Shown here piece by piece: positions 1-4,480 of a stretch of DNA of 7,148 nt (position 1 is its first letter; the number at the start of each line of letters is the position of its first letter). Made by a program: the position numbers and the translations under genes. The stretch lies in contig JACOSF010000265.1 of assembly GCA_016179005.1 (NCBI GenBank), forward strand, positions 1 to 7,148, given 5' to 3'. The DNA comes from Acidobacteriota bacterium (GTDB lineage Bacteria; Acidobacteriota; Terriglobia; Acidiferrales; UBA7541). The notes beneath the pieces were generated by a model. It was not told the origin of the DNA. It worked only from the letters and a program-made list of their open reading frames with translations, and made no database searches.

Positions 1-829
1 CCATGCTCAGGCTGTATTGGTGATCGCTCGCGATCGGCTTCAGAAATTCCTGCACAATGCTGTAGTGCCGGAACGGTGCGCCGCCAAAATACGCGAGCAT
101 TCGCTGCATGGCTTCCATGCCGAGCTTTCCAAGGAGTTGCGGATCAACTGCGCCCTCGGCATAAGTCACCACAAAAAGAGGCACCGGCCCGATGAACTTT
201 TCGAAAACAACAGCCGGCCCCATCACAATCTGCGAGTCCGCCAGCGCGTAGAAATCGGCAGCCTCCGCCGTCACGCTGCCGGTTGCCGGCGGCACCGCCG
301 GCGCCAGCGTGGAAAATACCGGCCAATCTTTCGGTCCTTCTACGTGCAGGCAGATAGGCTGTTCTTCCTGTCCTTCGATGAACGCAAAAACGGAGTATCC
401 GAGCAGGCCGGCATATTTCGGCCGGAACTTGGATGCATCTCCGCCATTCAGCACCTCGCGCTCCATTTGTGCCAGGTCAACTTCATACGCAACACGCCGC
501 AGCTTTGCTCCCGCCTTTCCGAGTGTCCAGCGCGGCCCATCTTTTCGCTCGACGGGCAGCGCCTCGTCCTCCGCTCCGTACGCTTTCAAGTCCCCTACAA
601 ACCGGTCATAAGGTTGCTCGCCGTATCCCATGGGGATCGCGCGCGGCATGATCAGCGTCTGCGGCGTCGCCAGCGGCGCCGGCAATTCCATACTGACGCG
701 AATTCGGCTCTCGCCCGCGCGTGCGTACTGCACTCCATACGTGATCCGCTCCTGCGCGCCCGTCACAACGGGCGCAGTCACAACGGGCGCAAAGAGGAGC
801 GCAACGAAAACAATGGCTCGCCGTTTCAT
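1..829 (-). CDS. M61-family (glycyl aminopeptidase-like) exported metallopeptidase, N-terminal part, cut by the window edge
   Basis: The frame is open from an ATG at 829-827 to the left edge, giving 276 visible residues. Residues 1-25 form a signal peptide: K-R-R, a hydrophobic core, then T-G-A before Q26. The mature part starts with the beta-rich domain usual for M61 enzymes: I-T-Y-G-V-Q-Y (29-35), a Y-D-R-F-V-G-D-L-K-A-Y-G block (74-85), V-A-Y-E-V (113-117), a G-Y-S-V-F-A-F-I-E-G segment (144-153) and a W-P-V-F-S-T-L segment (169-175). After A-Y-F-G-G (246-250) the frame ends near residue 276, just before the expected catalytic domain, so the HExxH zinc motif cannot be checked. Known M61 members are zinc aminopeptidases; an extracytoplasmic role is inferred from the signal peptide. 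The start overlaps the upstream hydrolase stop as ATGA, with a weak GGGG motif upstream. A 15-bp tandem duplication lengthens the signal peptide. The family call rests on overall pattern, not on the active site. Confidence 0.78.
   Translation of the reverse strand, partial: MKRRAIVFVALLFAPVVTAPVVTGAQERITYGVQYARAGESRIRVSMELPAPLATPQTLIMPRAIPMGYGEQPYDRFVGDLKAYGAEDEALPVERKDGPRWTLGKAGAKLRRVAYEVDLAQMEREVLNGGDASKFRPKYAGLLGYSVFAFIEGQEEQPICLHVEGPKDWPVFSTLAPAVPPATGSVTAEAADFYALADSQIVMGPAVVFEKFIGPVPLFVVTYAEGAVDPQLLGKLGMEAMQRMLAYFGGAPFRHYSIVQEFLKPIASDHQYSLSM
762..791. repeat. Exact 15-bp tandem duplication in the signal-peptide coding region
   Basis: The unit gtcacaacgggcgca occurs twice head to tail at 762-776 and 777-791. 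Because 15 is a multiple of three it stays in frame, and on the minus strand it encodes A-P-V-V-T twice at the end of the signal-peptide core of the M61-like protein. Two perfect copies suggest a recent slippage event. Confidence 0.9.
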
Positions 830-1497
830 GCGGCACCCCGCGTGGCTTCAAGTTCCGGATGGCGTCCGACCATCCACTCCCGCACTGCTCCGTTCACTTG
901 GTCCAGCTTCCCCGCAAAAAAGTGGTCCGCGCTTTCGACAACCACCAGCCGCTTGGGATCCGGCAGCGTCTCGATCAGCTGTCGCACGTTTTCCTGCGAT
1001 CCAAACTGGTCCAGCCCGCCCTGCACGAATAGTTTGGGCTTGCCGCACGTCTTTAGGAAGGACAGATCGAAATTGTCGGCGGGCAGCCCCAGTCCCACGA
1101 GTTCCGCCACGCGCTCGTCGCCGCATCCCACCCGCAGGCCCACCGACGCGCCAAAGCTGAAACCCGCGAGCAGGATCGGAGCGCCGGAAAATGTCTCCGC
1201 CAGGAAATCAATTGCCGCGCGCACGTCGTCCCTTTCGCCCCGGCCACCGTCGTGCTTCCCCTCGCTCATTCCCGCGCCGCGAAAGTTGAATCGCAGCACG
1301 GGCAGGCCCAGCCTGTGCAGCATCTTCGCCACCTGGTACACCACTTTGCTGTGCAGAGTCCCGCCATACAGGGGATGCGGATGGCACACCACTGCGGCCA
1401 GCCGGGCCATCTCGCTCTCCGGCCGCGTCCATAGGGTTGCCTCCAGCCGCCCGGCGGGCCCCTTCAGAAAAAGTCGCTGATGAAAGACTTCTGCCAT
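826..1497 (-). CDS. Alpha/beta-fold hydrolase (COG2945-like)
   Basis: This is a 223-residue cytoplasmic protein with the short serine-hydrolase fold. Numbered from the ATG, it shows H-P-H-P-L-Y-G-G (39-46), the oxyanion-region motif typical of this family; F-N-F-R-G-A-G-M-S (70-78); the nucleophile elbow G-F-S-F-G with Ser114; the acid in G-G-L-D as Asp163; and the base in A-D-H-F-F as His192. The complete triad and normal length argue for an active enzyme. The substrate is unknown; relatives are annotated only as esterases or dienelactone-hydrolase-like. The start is ATG 1497-1495. A TTG directly before it (1500-1498) could add one residue. No Shine-Dalgarno motif is visible, so initiation may be weak. 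It is first in a two-gene unit whose second gene, the M61-like peptidase, begins inside its stop codon (ATGA), suggesting coupled translation. A promoter lies at 1552-1580 and a hairpin with a T-run in the leader. Confidence 0.9.
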   Translation of the reverse strand: MAEVFHQRLFLKGPAGRLEATLWTRPESEMARLAAVVCHPHPLYGGTLHSKVVYQVAKMLHRLGLPVLRFNFRGAGMSEGKHDGGRGERDDVRAAIDFLAETFSGAPILLAGFSFGASVGLRVGCGDERVAELVGLGLPADNFDLSFLKTCGKPKLFVQGGLDQFGSQENVRQLIETLPDPKRLVVVESADHFFAGKLDQVNGAVREWMVGRHPELEATRGAA

Positions 1498-1499
1498 CA

Positions 1500-1524
1500 A
1501 AGAAAAAGACGGGCTACCTGCCCG
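1500..1524 (-). terminator. Terminator-like hairpin with T-run in the leader of the hydrolase
   Basis: Read on the minus strand, the arms CGGGC (1524-1520) and GCCCG (1514-1510) enclose an AGGTA loop and are followed by TCTTTTTCT (1509-1501). This has the form of an intrinsic terminator, but it sits between the hydrolase promoter and its ATG, so it could reduce or attenuate expression. The stem is only 5 bp. It could instead be a decayed copy of a dispersed palindrome. Confidence 0.35.
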
Positions 1525-1551
1525 CCCTCATCTGCTATGCACCTTCTTGCC

Positions 1552-1580
1552 ATGCTAGGGCGCGCTGCGCTTGCGGTCAA
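1552..1580 (-). promoter_or_regulatory. Sigma-70-type promoter for the hydrolase/peptidase unit
   Basis: On the minus strand there is a -35 box TTGACC (1580-1575), 17 bases, then a -10 box TAGCAT (1557-1552). The boxes match consensus at five of six and four of six positions with ideal spacing. Transcription would start near 1545, giving a leader of about 48 bases that contains the hairpin at 1500-1524. Confidence 0.55.
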
Positions 1581-1716
1581 GTTGCGCGAGCCCCTGGGCC
1601 CTGAAACTGGGTGAAGTGGCCTCGACCGGGCGGCCCCGCATGCCGGTCAACTCTGGAAACTCCCAGGTTTGCACACTTGCGGCGCGTCCGCTTCAATGCT
1701 AATTTTGGCCGACGAG

Positions 1717-1722
1717 TATAAT
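1717..1722 (+). promoter_or_regulatory. Perfect -10 box upstream of the PilZ gene
   Basis: TATAAT lies at 1717-1722, with no good -35 box at the normal distance. Transcription would begin near 1729, only about 13 bases before the ATG at 1742. That would place the alternative ATG at 1721 upstream of the transcript and so favours the start at 1742. Confidence 0.35.
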
Positions 1723-1731
1723 GTCCACCCT

Positions 1732-1736
1732 GGGAG
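1732..1736 (+). promoter_or_regulatory. Ribosome binding site deciding the PilZ start
   Basis: GGGAG lies five bases before the ATG at 1742. The upstream in-frame ATG at 1721 has only a poor GACGAG before it, so 1742 is preferred. Confidence 0.45.
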
Positions 1737-1741
1737 TACCC

Positions 1742-2068
1742 ATGCAAACGGGAATGGAACGGCGAGCATCACCGCGCTTCATGATGTCTTTGCCCGTTCA
1801 GGTCCAATACGAAAGCGACGCCATGCGCATCGAGCATCGTACCGTCACTCGCGATGTCAGCTTTCGGGGACTTTACTTTCTGGCGGAAGCTTCCTTCCGG
1901 GCCGGCTCGCCCATCGAATTCATCCTGACCCTGCCCAAGGAAATTACCATGGCCGGCGACGTCCATATTCGCTGCCATGCCCACGTGGTGCGCGTCGAGG
2001 AGCATGACGTGGCACGCGGTGTCGCCGCGCACATTGACCGCTACGAGTTCCTGCCCGGCCCTATGTGA
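1742..2068 (+). CDS. Single-domain PilZ protein (probable cyclic di-GMP receptor)
   Basis: This 108-residue protein is almost entirely a PilZ domain. It carries both parts of the cyclic di-GMP binding signature: R-R-x-x-x-R (R7, R8, R12 in E-R-R-A-S-P-R-F) and D-x-S-x-x-G (D38, S40, G43 in R-D-V-S-F-R-G). Beta-strand segments follow (P-I-E-F-I-L-T-L, then C-H-A-H-V-V-R-V-E), and the domain closes with G-V-A-A-H-I-D. No output domain, signal peptide or membrane segment is present, so it likely acts in the cytoplasm by binding a partner. What it controls cannot be read here, because no motility, pilus or polysaccharide gene is nearby. The start at 1742 is chosen for its ribosome site and the -10 box at 1717-1722; an ATG at 1721 would add seven residues. 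It is divergent from the hydrolase unit and is followed at once by a GC hairpin, so it is probably transcribed alone. Confidence 0.92.
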   Translation: MQTGMERRASPRFMMSLPVQVQYESDAMRIEHRTVTRDVSFRGLYFLAEASFRAGSPIEFILTLPKEITMAGDVHIRCHAHVVRVEEHDVARGVAAHIDRYEFLPGPM

Positions 2069-2083
2069 CCCCGCAGGGCGGGG
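2069..2083 (+). terminator. GC-rich hairpin directly after the PilZ stop codon
   Basis: CCCCGC (2069-2074) and GCGGGG (2078-2083) form a perfect 6-bp stem with an AGG loop, starting at the base after the TGA. There is no T-run, so it would be a non-canonical terminator or an RNA 3'-end stabiliser. Confidence 0.35.
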
Positions 2084-2175
2084 CGCAGACGACGCGGTGG
2101 AACCCGTTCACCCCGCGTGTTTCTCCGGCTCATCTTCCCCCTTAGCTGCTGTAAGTTTTCGCCACTCTTTCGCGG

Positions 2176-2181
2176 TAGAAT
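2176..2181 (+). promoter_or_regulatory. Possible -10 box for the small-protein/HAD unit
   Basis: TAGAAT at 2176-2181 matches consensus at five of six positions and lies about 30 bases before the ATG at 2211, leaving room for a short leader with the ribosome site at 2201-2206. No -35 box is recognisable at normal spacing. Confidence 0.3.
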
Positions 2182-2200
2182 GGGTTTCTTCTGCCAAGCA

Positions 2201-2206
2201 GGGAGG
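2201..2206 (+). promoter_or_regulatory. Strong Shine-Dalgarno site of the 75-residue protein
   Basis: GGGAGG lies four bases before the ATG at 2211 and is the clearest ribosome site in the window. It fixes the start of the small gene, even though the reading frame stays open back to 1977. Confidence 0.65.
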
Positions 2207-2210
2207 ATGT

Positions 2211-2438
2211 ATGCCGACTTACGATGCCGAATCGGCGCTCGCCGAACTGAACGAAGAGGCGCTGCTGCCTCATCCTGTCCGGTTGCGGGACTTGCTCCTC
2301 CGCGCCAAACTCGATCCCGATACCGCCGTGGAGCTGAACCGCGCTTTCCAGAGCTATCTGTCCCATTTCGGCGAAGCGCAGAGAATCGCTGGCAGCATCC
2401 TGGAAAAACTGGCGCACGCCCAGCCGAAAGCTTCCTGA
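2211..2438 (+). CDS. Small helical protein of unknown function (75 residues)
   Basis: I do not recognise this protein. It is 75 residues long, soluble and highly charged, with no signal peptide, membrane segment, cysteine or obvious metal site. The sequence suggests three helices: E7-E16, then V23-A32 (rich in Leu and Arg), and a long one from about T38 to A70. The long one holds an L-N-R-A-F-Q-S-Y-L stretch and a G-S-I-L-E-K-L-A-H end, with hydrophobic spacing consistent with a helical bundle. Support for its being real comes from the strong GGGAGG site before the ATG, a possible -10 box, ordinary codon use and its place 67 bases before the HAD gene in the same direction. It superficially resembles the exonuclease VII small subunit in size and acidity but lacks that family's motifs. 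It may be co-transcribed with the HAD gene through the micro-ORF at 2438-2509. Confidence 0.75.
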   Translation: MPTYDAESALAELNEEALLPHPVRLRDLLLRAKLDPDTAVELNRAFQSYLSHFGEAQRIAGSILEKLAHAQPKAS

Positions 2439-2509
2439 TGCCGGACGAAACACAGTGGTCCGGCGCCGCTCACGAGTGCGCTGCCGGCACGAAGGAACGT
2501 AGCGCATGA
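2438..2509 (+). CDS. Possible 23-codon coupling micro-ORF
   Basis: An ATG at 2438-2440 overlaps the stop of the 75-residue protein gene (TGATG), and its own TGA at 2507-2509 overlaps the start of the HAD gene (ATGA). It encodes 23 residues beginning M-P-D-E-T-Q-W-S and ending K-E-R-S-A, with no recognisable motif and no ribosome site of its own. It could pass ribosomes from one gene to the next, or the double overlap could be chance. Confidence 0.25.
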   Translation: MPDETQWSGAAHECAAGTKERSA

Positions 2510-3198
2510 CGCTTTCGCGCCAGACTCTGCTCATCGATGCGGACGACACCCTCTGGGAAAACAACGTCTTCTTCGAACAGACGATTGAGAGCTTTGTTTC
2601 CGCGCTTGAGCCGCTGGGCTATCCCCGCGACTACGTCCGCCGCATCCTCAACGAGACCGAACGACGCAACGTCCGCCAGCACGGCTACGGCGTGCGCAGC
2701 TTTGGACGCTCTCTGGAAGACACCTATCTGAAGCTCGCCGGCAGCATGGCTCGCCGCGACACCCTCGGGCAGATCGCCAGCATGGTGCGCGAGCTGGAAC
2801 GCGTCCCACCCAAAATCCTCGATGGCGTCCCGGAAACGCTTGCTTATCTGGCGGGCCGCCACCGCCTCATCCTGTTTTCCAAGGGTGAGCCGGCCGAGCA
2901 AGCGGGCAAAGTGGAGCGCTCCGGCCTGCAATCATTTTTTGAAGCCATCGAAATCGTCTCTGAAAAAAACGCGGGGGCCTATGAGCGCGCCGTGGACCAG
3001 TTCCGCATCGTGAAGGCCGCTGGCTGGATGGTCGGCAACAGCCCGCGCAGCGACATTAACCCCGCGCTCGACGCGGGGTTGAACGCTGTCTTCATTCCGC
3101 ACCCGGATACCTGGGAGCTGGAACATTCCGAGCTGCGCAGCGGCGTCGGCAAAATCGTCATCGTGCAGACCTTCCGCGATCTCCGCGAACACTTCTAA
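2506..3198 (+). CDS. HAD-superfamily phosphatase/hydrolase with helical cap (COG1011-like)
   Basis: This is a 230-residue cytoplasmic protein of the usual length. Motif I is D11-A-D13-D-T-L, where Asp11 would be the phosphorylated nucleophile and Asp13 the acid/base. A helical cap, roughly residues 18-105, follows (the C1 insertion position). Motif II is L-F-S125-K-G, motif III is Lys154 in S-E-K-N, and motif IV is V-G-N178-S-P-R-S-D183-I. In motif IV the first acidic residue is replaced by Asn while the second is kept, a variant also known in some HAD subfamilies, so magnesium binding is likely retained. It probably dephosphorylates a small metabolite; the substrate cannot be named. The start has GAAGGA nine bases upstream. 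It follows the small-protein gene in the same direction. The bases encoding N-P-A-L-D-A-G-L-N (about 185-193) form a perfect 9-bp inverted repeat. Confidence 0.9.
   Translation: MTLSRQTLLIDADDTLWENNVFFEQTIESFVSALEPLGYPRDYVRRILNETERRNVRQHGYGVRSFGRSLEDTYLKLAGSMARRDTLGQIASMVRELERVPPKILDGVPETLAYLAGRHRLILFSKGEPAEQAGKVERSGLQSFFEAIEIVSEKNAGAYERAVDQFRIVKAAGWMVGNSPRSDINPALDAGLNAVFIPHPDTWELEHSELRSGVGKIVIVQTFRDLREHF
3058..3080 (+). repeat. Perfect 9-bp inverted repeat inside the HAD gene
   Basis: AACCCCGCG (3058-3066) and CGCGGGGTT (3072-3080) enclose CTCGA. It lies within the coding sequence just after HAD motif IV. It may be a chance product of GC-rich codons or an RNA hairpin. Confidence 0.6.
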
Positions 3199-3242
3199 TT
3201 CGCGCGGTGGCGGATTGTTGGCCTCTTGCCCGCTTTCCGTTG

Positions 3243-3251
3243 TGCTACTGT
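3243..3251 (+). promoter_or_regulatory. Possible extended -10 promoter before the PLP-enzyme gene
   Basis: TGCTACTGT at 3243-3251 fits an extended -10 element (TG, one base, TACTGT), which can work without a -35 box. TTGGCC at 3218-3223 is too far upstream to be a normal -35. The element lies in the 106-bp gap after the HAD gene and would give a leader of about 45 bases. Confidence 0.3.
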
Positions 3252-3293
3252 ATTTGCTTCTGTAAGCACGTCCCGATGGTCGCCCGCGTCCGT

Positions 3294-3298
3294 GGAGA
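3294..3298 (+). promoter_or_regulatory. Ribosome binding site supporting a TTG start
   Basis: GGAGA at 3294-3298 is well spaced (about seven bases) from TTG 3305-3307, but about 12 bases from the in-frame ATG at 3311. It therefore slightly favours TTG as the start of the PLP-enzyme gene. Confidence 0.45.
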
Positions 3299-3304
3299 AA
3301 TGTT

Positions 3305-4444
3305 TTGCCGATGGATTGGCGCAATGAATTCGCTGATTTCGCAGACGTCGCGTACTTGAACGTCTCGACGCAAGGGCCAGTGCCCCTGGTGGCGGCGCGC
3401 GCCGCACAAGTGGCGATCGAGTGGAAGAAATCGCCGCACACGATTCCGCAGGAAACGTATTTCGGTCTCCCTGACCGCGTTCGCGCGCTGCTGGCACGGC
3501 TGATCAACGCCGCGCCAGAAGAGATTGCCATCACCACCGGCGCCAGCAGCGGCCTGCTGGCTGCCGCGCAGGCCATCGCCTGGCAACCCGGGGATGAAAT
3601 CCTCATCGCGCGCGGCGAATTCCCCGCGCACTCCGCCACGTGGATTCCGCTCGCGGAGCGCGACGCCCTCTCTGTAAAGATCGTCACGCCTGCCGGGCGG
3701 TTTCTCGCGGCCGATGACCTGATCGCGCAACTCGGCCCGCGTACGCGCCTGGTTTCCGTGAGTCTGGTGCGCTTCGACGACGCCAGCCTGCTCGATGCGC
3801 AGCGCCTGGCCGCCGCGTGCCGCCGCTCCGGCGTTTATGTTTTGCTGGACGTCTCCCAGTGCGCCGGCGCGATGCCCATGGATGTCCGCGCCCTCGGCGC
3901 TGATTTCCTCGTCTGTGCCGGTTACAAGTGGCTGCTCAGTCCTTACGGCACCGGATTCCTCTGGGTCCGCGGCGACCTGATTGACCAGTTGCGTGTTGCC
4001 CCTTTCTATTGGATGGCCGTCGAAGGTGCGGCCAATTTCCACTCGCTCCCTCTCGCTGGCATGAAGCCTGCTCGCGGCGCTCGCCGTTGGGACTCGCCCG
4101 AAACCGCCAGCTTCTTCCATCTTGCGGCGATGGAAGCCGCACTCGAATTTCTTCTTCGCGTGGGCGTGGAAAACATCTGGACTCACAACGCTGTGCTGAT
4201 CGAATCACTCATCGAGCGGTTGCCGCGCGACACTTGCGTTCTGGCCAGCCCCGCCGATGCCGCAACCCGCGGACCCTTCGCCTGCTTCGCTGCGCGCTCG
4301 TCCGAGAAAACGCAGGCCTTGTATCAGAAATTGTCGGCGGAAAAAATAATTGTTGCTCTGCGGGAAAACGCCATCCGCGTTGCGCCGCATCTCTACAACG
4401 CGCCACGCGATATCGATCGCCTCATCTCTTCGATTTCGGTGTAG
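3305..4444 (+). CDS. Class V aminotransferase-fold PLP enzyme (COG0520-like)
   Basis: This 379-residue protein has the fold-type I PLP layout: phosphate-binding T-T-G-A-S-S-G (77-83), Asp182 in L-L-D-V-S-Q-C-A-G for the pyridine nitrogen, Gln185 next to it, and the Schiff-base Lys208 in C-A-G-Y-K-W-L. A T-G-F-L-W-V block (216-221) follows, and a C-terminal I-R-V-A-P-H-L-Y-N (357-365) supplies the carboxylate-binding Arg358. Before that Arg there is no H-C-A loop, so the catalytic Cys of SufS/CsdA-type cysteine desulfurases is absent. An isopenicillin N epimerase-like or kynureninase-like enzyme fits better, but the substrate is unknown. The start is taken as TTG 3305 because of GGAGA at 3294-3298; ATG 3311 is the alternative and removes two residues. 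The stop codon lies in the palindrome at 4443-4466, and a reductase gene follows 36 bases later in the same direction, so the two may be co-transcribed. Confidence 0.9.
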   Translation: MPMDWRNEFADFADVAYLNVSTQGPVPLVAARAAQVAIEWKKSPHTIPQETYFGLPDRVRALLARLINAAPEEIAITTGASSGLLAAAQAIAWQPGDEILIARGEFPAHSATWIPLAERDALSVKIVTPAGRFLAADDLIAQLGPRTRLVSVSLVRFDDASLLDAQRLAAACRRSGVYVLLDVSQCAGAMPMDVRALGADFLVCAGYKWLLSPYGTGFLWVRGDLIDQLRVAPFYWMAVEGAANFHSLPLAGMKPARGARRWDSPETASFFHLAAMEAALEFLLRVGVENIWTHNAVLIESLIERLPRDTCVLASPADAATRGPFACFAARSSEKTQALYQKLSAEKIIVALRENAIRVAPHLYNAPRDIDRLISSISV

Positions 4445-4466
4445 GACAGGCTTTCCAGCCTGTCCT
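4443..4466. repeat. REP-like palindrome (GGACAGGCT-TTCC-AGCCTGTCC)
   Basis: Arms 4443-4452 and 4457-4466 are perfect 10-bp complements around a TTCC loop. The left arm takes in the last two bases of the PLP-enzyme stop codon. From memory, near-identical palindromes with the core CAGGCTTTCCAGCCTG are dispersed in many copies in Acidobacteriota and some Planctomycetota genomes. Here it could act as a 3'-end hairpin between two co-directional genes; no T-run follows, so strong termination is unlikely. Confidence 0.75.
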
Positions 4467-4480
4467 CCCAGAAAGTAATT

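Noticed and set aside
17..1480. A 487-codon open frame on the + strand
   Set aside because: It runs antisense across the hydrolase and the M61-like gene, both of which have clear family motifs, a signal peptide or a catalytic triad. Its product is Arg/Pro/Ser-rich with no recognisable domain, as expected of a GC-rich shadow frame.
1497..1553. An 18-codon leader frame (M-A-R-R-C-I-A-D...) ending TGATG at the hydrolase start
   Set aside because: Its ATG (1553-1551) lies within the -10 box of the best promoter, so it would be upstream of the predicted transcript start. It has no ribosome site. It would become interesting only if transcription starts further upstream.
1581..1716. Possible small RNA, riboswitch or operator in the divergent intergenic region
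   Set aside because: I found no strong inverted repeat, conserved RNA motif or operator-like symmetry beyond the promoter elements listed.
2211..2438. Identity of the 75-residue protein as exonuclease VII small subunit (XseB)
   Set aside because: Size and acidity are similar, but the characteristic F-E-x-A-L-x-x-L-E pattern followed by a Leu-rich G-x-L-x-L-E-E-S segment is missing.
2932..4186. Long minus-strand open frames opposite the HAD and PLP-enzyme genes (2932-3687, 3245-4186)
   Set aside because: Both sense genes carry complete catalytic motifs. The antisense products look like unordered Arg/Ala/Gly-rich sequence.
3305..4444. Naming the PLP enzyme a SufS-type cysteine desulfurase
   Set aside because: The catalytic Cys loop before the I-R-V-A-P-H-L-Y-N segment is absent, and no suf or isc genes are nearby.
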